DNA from: Ceratopteris richardii
Lineage: Eukaryota; Streptophyta; Polypodiopsida; Polypodiales; Pteridaceae
Assembly: GCA_020310875.1 (NCBI GenBank)
Contig: CM035439.1
Coordinates: 142,795,139 to 142,859,138, forward strand
Reading direction: 5' to 3'
DNA length: 64,000 nucleotides
The position numbers were made by a program, and so were the translations under genes. The first letter of the stretch is position 1. The number at the start of each line of letters is the position of its first letter. The notes under the pieces were generated by a model. It worked only from the letters and a program-made list of their open reading frames with translations, searched no databases and had not been told where the DNA came from. Positions 44,950-57,612 of this stretch are shown here, piece by piece.

Positions 44950-45790
44950 ACAAAGTATACCATCACTCTAGTAGATCTTCTATCTCGACCACTACTAGCC
45001 AATCTAGGTCAATGTATCCGTGAACCTCAAATTTGCACCAATCATAAAACAATGCATAGTCCAAAGTAGCACTCACATAATGTAGAGTGCACCTCAAAAC
45101 ATCTAAATGTGCTTTCCTCGGAACGTGCATAAATTGACTTTGAAGTCCTACAATGTCGCTTATATAAGGCTTTGTAATTGTGATATACATCAAAGTCTCC
45201 ACAGTTCTCTTGTACATGGTAGCATTTCTCAACCTTTCATGTGATGTACTATCCAACTTCAAGTTCTGATCTAATGGCATAGAAATTGTCTTACAATCAT
45301 CCATGCCATACTTTTGCAACATACTCAAGGCATATTGCCTTTGGGACATCCATATACATGTATTTCTGTGTATAAAATCAATGCACAAAAAATTATGCAC
45401 CACACCAAGATCTTTCATATCAATTCTTGCATAAGGATTTGCTTTGCCTCTTCAATAATTTCTTCATTATCACCACCTAAAATCAAGTCATCAACATAAA
45501 TAGCCACAATCATGATGCCGTCATCACCTTTCCTCACGTATAATGAGTGATCTACATCACAAAAAAAAAATCTAGTGGAGTTTAAATCATCTACTATCCT
45601 TGCACGCCATGCATGAGGATCTTTTTTGAGCCCATACAAAGCCTTTTTCAACCTGCAAACATATTTTTGATGCGTTCAATCCTCATATCATTGTGGTTGG
45701 TCCACATATACTTCTCCCTACAACGCACCATGTAAGAAAGCATTCTTCACATCCATCTGACGCAAAAACAAGCACAAATCTTTCTTTAAA
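44950..45790 (-). pseudogene. Copia RT-RNase H remnant (element O)
   Basis: The minus strand codes for [63 protein letters not shown] and SMPLDQNLKLDS. This is copia RT of a lineage different from the others here. No LTR could be set with confidence; the 44730-44940 stretch may be part of one. Heavily worn. Confidence 0.7.
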
Positions 45791-46750
45791 TTTGTTGGAC
45801 GTAGTTAATTAATTTTCTAGATTGAATTTTTCATGAAATCTTCAACTCCACGGATCGTAGTTGGAACTATTGATTGGTGAGATATCATGTCCACTCAAAA
45901 CTTGAGATTTTGCACTTGAATTTTCAACATTTTCTTTGTCATTTGAGTCAAGATTAAGTCCATCTTTGGCATCTACATAGAAGCTTGAAACTTAATCAAA
46001 CACTTGTTAGCCACTGGATGTCGACCTTTGTAAATATTAAATACCCTAAAACATCCCACAGAAGAGGTAGACCATTGGATGTAACCCTTTGAATGAATAA
46101 ACAACATTCTATCTTGCGTATGTAGACACCACTTGTCGAGGAAGATAGGTACCGCATATGCTCGACTATTTGGTCGGATGTGCAGAGAAGAACACTTTGT
46201 CAAATTGAATTCTGTTGTCTCAAATTAGTTCTATTTTGTGTGGTGTAGTAGTCAAATATCTCAATTGCTAGGTGCATGTGATTAAGTAATTTTGTGAGTG
46301 GAGTAGTCTATTCGATATCTATGATTCTATGAAGTCTAGCACAAATAAGTTTGTTACGATGATTGATAAGTTAGTAACCCATTCAGTGAAGTTAGTTTGG
46401 AGAAATAGAGGGATTTAGTTATCACTAAATTGTGTCACCCAAGAACCCTGGCGATCTCTCTTGTTCCTTAACCGGATTGGACATGAATAGAGGTTAACAC
46501 TAGCAATCCCACTAGGGAGTGGTTCTCATGATCTACGTGCCAATAAGACATTTTGGTGAGATTTATCGGAAGTACAAAAGTGAAAAACATCCGATTCGAG
46601 AAAATAGTTCATTGGGGACCCCATAGTGTAAAGATAGTGAAGGCACAACCTTTGAAGGAAAGAGTTCCACAACTAGAAGTGCGACATCATATTATTTTCT
46701 CATTTTCAATCTCTAAGCAACACTGGAGAGATCTTCGATGACATTCAATG
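45791..46750. other. Stretch without recognised gene
   Basis: Contains a minus-strand open stretch (45973-46203) with no motif I know, probably upstream parts of copia O. The plus strand towards 46430 has TGTCACCCAAGAACCCTGGC, which might be an LTR end and primer region of gypsy L. Neither is secure. Confidence 0.35.
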
Positions 46751-46999
46751 AAAATCCATTGTTCAACGCTAACTCGGATTTTGGTGGAAGTTTAGTAGTT
46801 TGGTAAAAGTACAAACATGCAAATGATGCATTCTGTGCAGATGGAATCCATATCAAAAACTATAGTAAGTACCACAAAAGCTATAGACGAGCTGGTCTTG
46901 AAGCCGGTTATTATCAGAGAGTTCTGGAGAACACATATTGAATGACGTATTGCAATGACATTTGCACGATTTTAGAGTAGCAAGAAAGCATCTCAAATA

Positions 47000-48390
47000 G
47001 AAGGTTTAGAACCTATTCAACCACTCAATTTGCAACTCCCACAAGGTTTACCCATAGTTACTAATCAAGCTTCACCCACAATGTGTGATTCTAATGAAGT
47101 AGTGGATGCACACGAATACTTCAATCCTAAAGCAATGAAAGATTTACAGGTTGGTCAATAGAATAGACAACACGGAGGACAAAGAATGCAATTTCCTATC
47201 AGCATGACCTATGTAAAGTTTGGAGGATTTCTAGGAGATGATCTTGATGTTCATGTATGAACGTTTGAAATTAACTACAACGTATTGGACATTCTCGATG
47301 ATGATGAATACAAAGTGATAGTTTTTGAACCTTGGTTAATAAAGTAGCATGATGGCTGACCAAGTTTGACCTCAATCACTTCCAATGTTATGATTACGTT
47401 CAAAATGCTTTTCGCCAATGCTTTTGGCCAAAGAAGAATGTTGCAAAAGTTTTTGATTTCCCACAGAACAATAGACAAAAAATGAACCAGGGAGTGTAGG
47501 AGTGTGCCAACATCTTCTACACTCATCTCAAATAGTTGTTGGAGGAAAAGGCCAATTTTCCAAATGATGTCATAACACAGTGAATTATAAATGGGATTAA
47601 CCCACAATTGTGATAGGTAATGATAATCTGGTATTTTCGTGGAATTACACTAGATGTTTTGATCGAGATGGATTTGTAGTTGGATCATAAAGTAGGCAAA
47701 TTTGCAGAAGACCTTGAATGGGTAAAGACTAGCAAGAGCAAACTTGAAGATGTTTTAAAGAATGTTTTTTGTGTGAAAGGCAAAAATCCAAGGCATGTGG
47801 CAGCAAATTGTGCCTTAAATCAAGTTTAATGTGTAATTTGCAAAAATGAGAGTCACTCCATCGATATGTTTTTGTACAATGCTAAGACATAGAATTGACT
47901 AGCAATAAATGTAGTCATACAAGATCCAGACAAACCTACAACAAATTATGTCTCTCCTCAAATGCAAAACATGGATTAATGCTCCTACACGAGTTTCAGG
48001 TCCCCACAATCAAGAAATTTTAATCAGCCACACTAGCATCAAGGTGCTATCAATACAATTAATCATGCATTTCAACCACGATGTCATTTCTATGGCAAAT
48101 TGGGCCACATTTTAAGGAGCAACAGTGGACATTCTCAAAGGAAGCCAAATGGGCTCAAGTTGAACCTACCATTTTCCCTAAGCTGATACTAGTAAGTTCT
48201 CAAAAAATAGAACCCCGTGTACCAAAAGTATCGAAACCTTCAATAGTGGACTCATTTGAGCCATCTAGAACACCACTAGAGGAGCCATCTCTAAATGCAA
48301 CCTTGGACATGTTATCTAAAGCACCAATCATCTTATCCTTAGGGAAATTGTTGTCTATTGTACCTAGCACCAAACAACAATTTTAGTAGT
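47000..48390 (+). pseudogene. Gypsy gag region (element L)
   Basis: Degenerate plus-strand gag with QFPISMTYVKFGGFLGDD at about 47189 and two knuckle-like spots, one near 47830 (a C-x-x-C followed by an H) and RCHFYGKLGHIL near 48078. Worn. The domain call rests on position before the protease. Confidence 0.5.
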
Positions 48391-48398
48391 AGATTATT

Positions 48399-49004
48399 TT
48401 GGATCCGATTCTAGCACCATTTGGAGCCATGATACACCCAAAACCAGATAGAACCACGGACCATGTGGTCCCCTTGATCACTTTCTGGTATAAAAATCAT
48501 AAAATTACACAATTCCTTATAGATGGTGGTTTTGGCATCAATATTGCCAGTGCAGCTCTATGTAAGAAATTGGGTTGGAATAAAATTGAACCAATCATAT
48601 TCTTTGTTTGGATGGCCTACCAATCTAGGGTCTGTCCAATGGGAGTAGTTAGAAATATTCCCATAACACTACAAGGTGTAATCTTTCATATGAAGTTTGT
48701 GGTTTTGGATCTCCTTGAATCGAATCTAGACTATAATTTACTTTCTGGTTGTACACGGCTAAAGCAGGCTAGAGTCTTGCAAGGTTGGTTGTCTCACAAA
48801 CTAATCTTTAAATGTAATCATCGGAAATACATTGTTACCCTTGATGACATTAAACCATATGAAATCCATGCTAGACTCTACATTGCTGAACCAATCCATA
48901 TGTTGGATAGTCTATCAGATGATGAGGAAATGAATTTTCTCTCCACTAACCACGATCTGCTTTCCTTAGGAACCATGGACCTACAACATGTACTAGATCA
49001 TTAG
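48399..49004 (+). pseudogene. Gypsy protease region (element L)
   Basis: Carries QFLIDGGFGINIASAALCKK, the aspartic-protease site of plant gypsy elements (usually LIDSGS-x-x-N), and VVLDLLESNLDYNLLSGC, a matching downstream motif. The tail has EPIHMLDSLSDDEEMNFLST. It is followed closely by RT. Confidence 0.75.
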
Positions 49005-49015
49005 TCCCTAGCATC

Positions 49016-49308
49016 TTGCAATCTTCAACCTACTACAGTAGAGACCAAAATGTCACCGACGACCTACTCAACTTAGCAGGATTATCGAAACATCTAGAGC
49101 AAGAGATGGATTATACCTCTTGCCAACAAACTTATGTCATAGAAGATCAATTAATTACTCGCAACCTAAAAGATGATTTAAACCTACAACCTATCAAGAT
49201 CAGAGAAGCATTGGAGGAATCTTTCAAACGAGAGCGTTTAGCATTATTAAAAAAACTTATTGACATTTTTGCATGGGATTATAATGATATGAAAGGCCTT
49301 GATCCTAG
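49016..49308 (+). pseudogene. Gypsy RT start (element L)
   Basis: Includes LLKKLIDIFAWDYNDMKGLDP, the FAW-x-Y-x-DM-x-G-DP signature that precedes gypsy RT. It is cut by copia M directly after it. Confidence 0.8.
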
Positions 49309-50364
49309 TGTTGGAGGAGATGGTGGATAATCACAAGAGATGAGTTGGTGTAGCTAAACTTGCTTCACACCTACTATAAGTGATGGTTGGAGAGTGTTAT
49401 GGGCCTCTTTAGTTAGCTAATAAGCATAAATGATCACATATGTTGCTTGGAAGATGATGCACAAATGATAGGATCAAAACAGCTAGGTAGGCATATGATC
49501 CAATGTACAAAACTTGTTATTTTTGTTGAGACACCTACTCAGAGTTTTGCACAATTCTCTGAGTACAACAGTAATTAATAAAATTCCTTTTGGGGAACTT
49601 AAATTAGCTTAACAAGCTACCAATCATGAGTGAAATCATCTAAAATGATAAACTATATGCAGAGAAATAGGTTTAGCAAGTTAAGCATCCATCCTGACTT
49701 TTACGGGCCTTGATAGTCACAGACCAGTGAGCAATGATTGATCAATATCTGATGATCGCGAAAAGCATTAGTAATGAAGTTTTGTAGAATTAAAGTAGAC
49801 AGTATGCTAAAGATTTGATGCTTTAAGTCACATGAAGTGATGCACTATATAGTGAGAACCAGATCACAAAAATTCATTGTTCTAATGGAGTGTGACAGAG
49901 ATATGAGAGTAAGAAGTAATGATCATGTATGAATCAAATCAAGTAGACCTACAATGTCATTGGCAATAAAGCATTGCTCAATGAGTGTGGAAAGAGTGAG
50001 CTATGAGGTAAGCTCCTCTTGTCAATGAAAATACATGAATATGATCTCTCAACCTCGAGATACATGTCAGCTTTTCATGTCCTCTTTTATAGCTTTTGTT
50101 TGAGCCCAGGATTTGAATTCAAATTCAAATCTCTACCAATAAAGTGCATCCCAAAGTATAGGATTGATTCTCTCTTGACTTACCCAAAAATTACGAGTTT
50201 ATATTCTTCCTAAATCCTTGTTGGTTTAATGACCTTTTACAACTATAATTTTAGAAGCAAAGTTACAAGAGGTTGTACATATGATGCTTTCCAAGTATAA
50301 TGCTAATACATGAAGCTAATGTGAAGTGATCAAGTATGCAGGCTTGCGCTTAATTGCACCAACA
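49309..50364 (-). repeat. 3' LTR of element M
   Basis: 1056 bp from TGTTGGAGGAGATGG to ...TAATTGCACCAACA, followed inward by the polypurine complement ACTCCCCCTGAAGGC (50365-50379). Confidence 0.93.
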
Positions 50365-50399
50365 ACTCCCCCTGAAGGCTAACATGCTTGATCTTTATT

Positions 50400-53300
50400 T
50401 TTCCTTGATCTCTTGCAGCCCAATCATCAGTTTGAACCTGGTCATCTTTGTTCAATCCAATGCTTTGGTGAGTATATATGCACATTGCAAATGTGTTGAT
50501 ACATGGGATAATTGAATATCCTGGCTAAGCAATTTCTCCCTAACATAATGATAATGCACTTCAATGTGCTTAGTCCTAGCATGTTACATAGGATTAGCAA
50601 CCAAATGAAGTGAGCTAGTGTTATCTCCAAAGATAGTTGGAGTGTAGGAATGTATCTCCAAATCTACATACAATTGCTTAAGCCATGTAGCTTCGTGAGT
50701 TGCATTTTGCCATAGTTGGTTGCTTCTTCGATGACCATGATATGAGTTTTGAACCTGAAAAAGATAGGTACCTTGAAGTGCTCCTCCTATCATCCTTGGA
50801 ACCAGCCCAATCTGCATTAGAATATAACTTTAGAGCTATGTCAAAAGTAAAGGGATAGAACAATCCCTCTTTCATTGTTCCCTTAAGATATTTACGCACC
50901 ATCTTTGCAGCTTCCATGTGTGGCTTCCTTGCTACATGCATGAATTGACTTAATGTACTTACTGCATATGCAATATCTACTCTTATCAAAGTAGCATGAT
51001 TAAGAATACCCATAAGTTGTTGATAACGTGTAACATCTTCAAGTAGTTCACCTTCATGTGAACTTAGATTATGATTGATCTCCATAGGAATACCTGCAAC
51101 CTTAGTGCTCTCCATCTTAAACTTTACCAACATATCATGTATGTACTTCCTTTGTGTGATGAATATACCCGAATCTGTATACAAAAGTTATAGCCAAGGA
51201 AATAGGTTAACAATCCTAGATGACTAATTTTGGATTCCTTCATCAATTGAGCCTTGACCTGCTTGATACCTTCTGAATCATTATCTATAATAATGATATC
51301 ATCTATATAGACACGCAAGTAGATGACCTCTCATTTACTCTTCTTAACAAATAAAGAAGAGTCTACTTTGCTTGCCACAAAGCCTTGATCTTGCAAATAG
51401 GTAACAAGCCTATGGTTCCAAGCTCTAGGAGCTTGCTTGAGAACATAGAGTGCTTTTCTAAGCTTGCATACATAACATGCTTTTTCTTCATCTTCAAAAT
51501 CTGGTAGTTGTGCCATATACACTTCCTCTGATATCCAACCATTTAAAAATGCATTCTTCACATTTAACTAATATAAATTCCAATTTTTGGATGCAGGAAG
51601 ACTTACCAATACCCTGATTGTTGGCATCTTTGCCACAGGTGAAAATGTTTCTTCATAGTCTACTCCATGTGTTTGGGCAAATCCCTTTGCCACTAATCTT
51701 GCCTTGTACCTGTTTATAGAGCTATCAAAGTTCTTTTTAATTTTGTATATCCACCTTGAACCAACTACCTTCATATCTGGCTCCTTGGGAACAAGATCCC
51801 ATGTGTGGTTTTCTAGCAATGCTTCCACTTCTTCCTGCATGGCTTCTCTCCACTCTTTCTTCTTGTTAGCCTCTTCAAATGAATAAGGCTCCTCTGTCAT
51901 TGAAATATTTAGTGATGTACATAGAGTGCTTTGTGACTAAGGAGGTATCATATCCATACCTTATGGGCTTCTTACTTTCTCTTTTTGATCTCCTTAAAGC
52001 TTGATTGGAAGACTCGGGTAGATCCTCTAATTGCTTGTATTTGAACTTGACTCTTGACTTCCAAGTTTTGAAGTCAATCTGCTCCTCATCTTCTGAGTTG
52101 ATGTCCTGTGCTTGGTGTTGATCTTCTTGAGTGAGGGTTGGAAAATCATTTTCCAAGTCATATGGTAACCTGACTTTCCTGCAATCATCTTCAAACCATG
52201 AATTATTCTCATAAAAAATTACATCCCTACTAACTACGAATGCCTTGTTAGTGGGATTATAAAGTCTATATCCCTTTTGATTCTAATCATACCCAATAAA
52301 TATACATTTCTCTGCCTGAGGGTCAAGCTTCCCTCTTATTTGTGATGGGATGCATATGCAATGCACCCAAATATTTTGCAATGATCCAAGGATGGTCTTC
52401 TGCCATTCCATACTTCATATGGTGTCGTACCATCCAATGATTTGGATGGAAGCTTGTTGACCAAATAGGTAGTTGTAGATACAGCCTCTGCCCATAAATA
52501 ATTAGGAAATTTTTTCTCATTTAACATAGACCTAGCTGCTTCAACAATTAATCTGTTCCTTCTTTCTACCACTCCATTCAATTCAGGAGTATACCTGATT
52601 TTTACTTCCCTCTTTATGCCTCTATCCTCTAGAAATAGATCAAACTCATGTGAAAAATACTCACCACCTCCATTAGACCTGATTCTCTTCAAGCTTCTTC
52701 CTATTTGGTTTTCAACTAGTGCCAAATATTTCTTGAAACATGTAAATACCTCATCCTTATGCTTCATGAAGTGAAGAATTATTCACCTATTGTAATCATC
52801 AATAAAAGAGAGATAGTACCTTGAACCTGAGATGGAAGGATCTTTGCTAGGAACCCACACATCAGTGTGTATAAGCTCCAAATAATCTTCATGGATGTAT
52901 CCTTTCCTTTTAAATGGTTGCCTATGAGCTTTGCCAAATTGGCAAGCTCCGCATTTGTAAATCATGTGTTGTTTGGTCACATTTGGAATGTGAAGCACAC
53001 TTTGATCCCTACATATTTGCTTGAGAGTTCTCTCTCCTATGTGCCCTAGCCTCTTGTGCCATATTTCCAACTCAGATAAGGTTTGATCTCTATAGCTGAA
53101 TAGTGCTATGTTCCTTGTGTCTTCAATTTCAAAAGTAAACAATCTACCTGACTTCTCACCTTTGGCAATCCTTTTGAATCCTTGTTGGAGGTCTTCCACA
53201 TATGCTCCATGCTTGGTGAATCTGACCTGTATTGTTGTAGGGTCTCCCCCTACCTTGCTTACCTCCTTTGCCCCCACCTCTAGCACCTCTTCCTCTTCCT

Positions 53301-54034
53301 GCATAATTAGCTTGAGAGGTACTAGCCTCTTCATCCTATTTCTTACTTTTACCTTTATCCTTAGCTTTATTCTTATCTGTATAAAGGGTAGAAGATTGGT
53401 TACCTCTTGAGTTGTCACCATTTCTATTGAGCTTTGCCTCATGGGTGAAGAGTTGTCCCATCAAGGTGTTGAGATCAGGTATTTTCATATCCATGAAGAG
53501 ATCCATAGTTGTGGTGAAGGACTCCCACTTGTCATTACCTTTTATTCCATTAATGATCTGCCTCACACTGTGCTCTTCCTCTATCTCTTCTCCAATGCTT
53601 GCAAGCTTGTTTGCTACATCTTTCATTTTAGTTACATAATCAACCACTCCTTGCTTTGGTTGTTTCTTGAGGGTTGTGAATTCCATCCACAACTGATTCT
53701 TCCTAGCTCTTGTGTTGGACGAGAAGCATGATGAAATCACTTTCCAAGTCTCTTGGGAGGTTTTACAATTTCTAACATGTGGTAACAAGAAATCAGAGAT
53801 TGTTGAGTTTAATAGATATGACCTTGCAAGAGCATCCTTTGCACACCATGTGGTTAGCCTCTCTTTCTTTTCCCTTGTTGGTTGATTCTTGCTCCTGAAG
53901 ATTGGCATGTCTCCATCTCCTGAGATGTATCCATATAAGCTTCTCCCTTGAAGGTATGTTTGCATCCTTAGGGACCCTGCTAAGTATTTGCTCTTGTTGA
54001 ATTTGCCAATGAAGGATGGAAAACCATCTCCCAT
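50400..54034 (-). pseudogene. Copia gag-pol (element M)
   Basis: From the ATG at 54034: gag (GSLRMQTYLQGRSLYGYISG, AKDALARSYLLNS), a short RG/EE-rich stretch, GAG-pre-integrase IWHKRLGHIGERTLKQIC, integrase ([39 protein letters not shown]), linker RRSKRESKKPIRYGYDTSL, RT (KGFAQTHGVDYEETFSPVAK, IYKIKKNFDSSINRYKAR, RVYIDDIIIIDND) and RNase H (LYSNADWAGSKDDRRSTS). Gag and integrase lie closer together than in F. Many breaks. Confidence 0.85.
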
Positions 54035-54047
54035 CTTGATTGAACTT

Positions 54048-54059
54048 GCTGTGATACCA
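54048..54059 (-). other. Primer-binding site of element M
   Basis: GCTGTGATACCA on the plus strand, one base from the consensus complement, next to the 5' LTR. Confidence 0.85.
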
Positions 54060-54060
54060 C

Positions 54061-55111
54061 TGTTGGAGGAGATGGTGGATAATCACAAGAGATGAGTTGG
54101 TGTAGCTAAACTTGCTTCACACCTACTATAAGTGATGGCTAGAGAGTGTTTTTGGACTCTTTAGTTAGCTAATAAGCATAAATGATCACATATGGTGCGT
54201 GGAAGATGATGCACAAATGATAAGATCAAAACAGATAGGTAGGCATATGATCCAATTACAAAACTTGCTATTTTTGTTGAGACACCGACTAAGAGTTTTG
54301 CACAATTCTCTGAGTACATTATCAGTTAATAAAATTCCTTTTGGGGAACTTCAATTAGATTAATAAGCTACCAATCATGAGTGAAATTATCTAGAATGAT
54401 AAACTATATGCAGAGAAATATGTTTAGCAAGTTAAGCATCCATCCCGACTTTTATGCCCCTTGACAGTCACAGACCAGTGAGCAATGATTGATCAATATC
54501 TAATGATCACAAGAAGCATTTGTAATGAAACTTTGTAGGATTAAAGTAGAAAATATGCTGAAGATTTCATGCTTTAAATCACATGAAATGATGTGCTATA
54601 CAGTGAGAAGAAGTTCACACAAATTCACTGTTCTAATGGAGTGTGACAGAGATATGAGAGTAAGAAGTAATGATCATGTATGAATTAAATCAAGTAAAAC
54701 TACAATGCCATTGGCAATAAGGCATTGCTCAATGAGTGTGCAAAGATGAGCTATGAGATGATCCTCTCTTCTTAATGAAAATACATGAATATGATCTCTG
54801 AATCTCGAGATACATGCTGGCTTTTCATGTCCCTTTTTATAACTTTTGTTTGAGCCTAAGATTTGAATTCAAATTCAAATCTCTACCAATAAAGTACATC
54901 CTAAAGTATAGAATTGATTCTCTCTTGATTCAAGTATCAAAATTACGATTTTATATGCTTCCTAACTCCTCATGGGTTTAATGACTTTTTACAACTGTAA
55001 TTTTAGAGGCAAAGTTACAAGAGGTTGTATATATGAAGCTTTCCAAGTATAATGCTATGAAGCTAATGTGAAGTGATCAAGTATGTAGGCTTGGGCTTAA
55101 TTGCACCAACA
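54061..55111 (-). repeat. 5' LTR of element M
   Basis: 1051 bp, partner of 49309-50364. It has a GAATTCAAATTCAAATC block (about 54864) and a TTATAAAAAGG box on the element strand (about 54834-54844). Confidence 0.93.
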
Positions 55112-55116
55112 CCTAG

Positions 55117-56464
55117 GATATATCAACACAAAGTGGTCTTGAAATTGGGTACTTATCTAGCTAAGCACTAGAATTATCGAATGAACTCCCACTATCCTAG
55201 ACAAGTCAAAGATCAATTATATCATTTACTCTAGGTTGGGTTTATAGTTCTAGTGGAGCATGCAGAGTGGATCTCTCTAATTTTCATTATCCCTAAGAAG
55301 AATAAACAACTTCGGATCTATGTTGATTACCAAAAACTAAATGCCACCATAATTCGTGACCCTTTCCCCTTGCTCTTCTTGGACAACATGCTGGATGAAG
55401 TTATTGGTCGCAAAATATAATCTTTTTTAGAAGGGTACAATGGTTACAATCAAGTTCATATGGATGAGGTGATATACCTAAGACATCCTTTATTACAAAT
55501 TGGAGAGTTCATGCATGATATTCATGTCTTTTGGGCTCCAGAATGCCCCTAGCATTTTTCAACATTGTATGAAATTAATTTTCTCTCCTTATCTTACTAG
55601 CTTCATGCGCATGTATCTTGATGATTTCTCTATGTTTGATGGTACAAATGCACATCTATAGCATCTTCGTCTATGCTTTCTTAAGTAAAGAGATTATCAA
55701 TTGTGCCTCTACCCAAATAAATCTATCTTTTTTCTCTCCTATGGCAAGCTATTAGGCCATATTATTTCTGGACAGGGAAATCAAGTTGATCCCAATAAAG
55801 TGTAGGTTGTTTTGTAGGCCCCATCCCCAAAATCACCTAAAGATTTTTTAAGAATCCTTGATAAAATCCATAGGCATGGTTGCCATCTATGGTAGTAAAC
55901 CCACTTAAATAGTGGACTATCGAGTGCGAGGAAATTTTTCTTGGACTGAAATGACTTCTCACACAGGCTCCTATCTTGCAAGCTCCAAATTGGGACCTCC
56001 CCTTCCATGTCTTTGTGGACGCCTCAGACATTGCTATTGGGAACATCTTAATGCAACTCCAAGACAAGTGGTATCACCTCATCTACTATGCTAGCCATCC
56101 TCTAGCTCCTATTGAACGTAATTACTCTATTATCGAATGTGAATGCTTGGGACTCATTTATTCTATAAAAAAATTCTAACATTATGTACTAGGCTAAAAA
56201 TTTACATTCCATGTGGACTACTCTACCTTAAAATATTTGGTTCGACAGTAGCATTTGGGTGGAAGACTTGCGAGATGGGTTCTGATCCTCCAAGAATTTG
56301 ATTTGGATGTATTCCATCACCCTAGCTCCTCTCATGCAATTGCTAATTTCTATCCCGGTTGGATCCTGATGAAGCACCAATGGGAATGGATGATTTCTCC
56401 TCTTCTATTTCCATGGCTTAACCTATCTCCTTGCTTGTTCCATGCAATCTTGCAAGCTCATATT
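55117..56464 (+). pseudogene. Gypsy RT and RNase H (element L, second part)
   Basis: Plus-strand gypsy coding after M: KKNKQLRIYVDYQKLNATII, then RT, and RNase H with FHVFVDASDIAIGNILMQLQ, YASHPLAPIERNYSIIECEC, and further VLILQEFDLDVFHHPSSSHA. No complete integrase is seen. It ends against the LTR fragment of copia N. Many breaks. Confidence 0.8.
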
Positions 56465-56653
56465 TATTGGAGTTAGACGTCTGTGGAAACACGCAAACAA
56501 CACTAGGAAGAAGATGAAGCTTGGAGCACAACACACACTCCTGAATGTATTACCACTTGAATGTACAAAGATAATTAACCCGTTAGGACTATAGGCATAT
56601 ATACAAGCCGTGGAAAACAAACCTCCTAAAGAGGGAAAAAAGTGCCCTGATGG
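56465..56653 (-). repeat. LTR fragment of element N
   Basis: About 190 bp clearly related to the 229-bp LTR of H, including GGCATATATACAAGCCG and CCTCCTAAAGAGGG. The inner end is not complete. Confidence 0.7.
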
Positions 56654-57612
56654 TATTCATACCAAGCACATGGTGCTTGCTTTAAACCATATAATGCCTT
56701 CTTTAACCTATACACCTGGTTTTCATGCCCTTTTACAAAAACCAGAAGGCTAAAAAACATACACTTCTTCATGCAAGTCACCATTCAAAGATTTTGTTTT
56801 AATGTCCAACTGATGTATATTCCAATCATGATGAGCTGCAAGTGAAAAGGTTTCATCAAAATCAATGCCTCTTTCTTGTGCATTACCCTTTGCAACAAGC
56901 CTATCCTTATACTTGTCAACTATTCCATTAGGTTTACACTTCAGCTTGTATACCAATAAGTGCCAATGGCCTTCTTGCCAGGAGGCAAGTCACATAAAGA
57001 CCCGGTACCATTTTTCTTGATAGCATCATATTGATATTGCATTCCATCCGTCTAATGTTCAGAATTTTGTGCCTCATCAAACAAAACAGGCTTAGTCTCA
57101 TCACATAGACTAGAGGTAGCCATAGCATAGCAATCTGATGCAAAAGAGGCGCTATGAGAGCCTGAAGGAGTATGGTATGACAAAGGTGCATCTAAGTTGT
57201 TATCACACAAAGTCTACACAAGCCATTTTGGCATAGTTTTTGTCTCCTCAATATCAGCTCTCTCATCAATAAGTGCATCATGTAAATCTGCATCAGAAAT
57301 GGAATGATATGCATCATCACATGAAACCTGCAAAGGCTTAGAAGTTCCCTCATTAGGACCAGCACTAGACTATCCACCTATAAAAAGAGGCAGCAATGTA
57401 TCACACATGTCTTTGGGGCTAACAGATGTTTCCTTCGTACATGAAAGTAAAGGCTGAATAGCATCTTCCACAAAAACAACATCATGGCTAATCAAAATGT
57501 GTTTAGTCTATGAATGATACAAATGATAGCCTTTGCTTATAGAACTGTACCCAATAAAAATACATTTTACTACTTTATCATTCAATTTCCTGCGATATTG
57601 GTGAGTCACTAA
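56465..57612 (-). mobile_element. Copia element N, same family as H (cut by P)
   Basis: Minus-strand scrap: LTR-like sequence 56465-56653 (TTGGAGTTAGACGTCTG..., related to 39933-40161), then RT (about 56655-56990), linker and the end of integrase (about 57480-57612). RT motifs include [17 protein letters not shown] and [11 protein letters not shown]. It is internally shortened relative to H. It is interrupted at 57612 by copia P, and the matching sequence in H continues past this point, so more of N should lie beyond the window. Worn. Confidence 0.75.

Larger units (their letters stand above)
49309..55111 (-). mobile_element. Copia element M
   Basis: Minus-strand copia of 5.8 kb with LTRs 49309-50364 and 54061-55111, primer site, polypurine tract and a perfect target-site duplication CCTAG (49304-49308 and 55112-55116). 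The polyprotein is related to E/F and P but forms its own subfamily with its own LTR. The LTRs differ at roughly 5-7% of sites over the stretch I compared by eye, so M is older than D and F. The coding region has many breaks. Confidence 0.93.
46750..56464 (+). mobile_element. Gypsy element L (Tat/Athila-like), interrupted by M
   Basis: Worn Ty3/gypsy coding on the plus strand: gag and knuckles (about 47000-48120), protease (48399-49004), start of RT (49016-49308), nested copia M (49309-55111), then RT and RNase H (55117 to about 56460). M's target duplication CCTAG flanks it exactly at the start of RT. Left end and LTRs are not secure. The right end is lost against copia N at 56465. Many breaks. 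Confidence 0.75.

Noticed and set aside
45973-46203. Small minus-strand protein of 76 codons
   Set aside because: No motif recognised and no support beyond an open frame; probably part of worn copia O.
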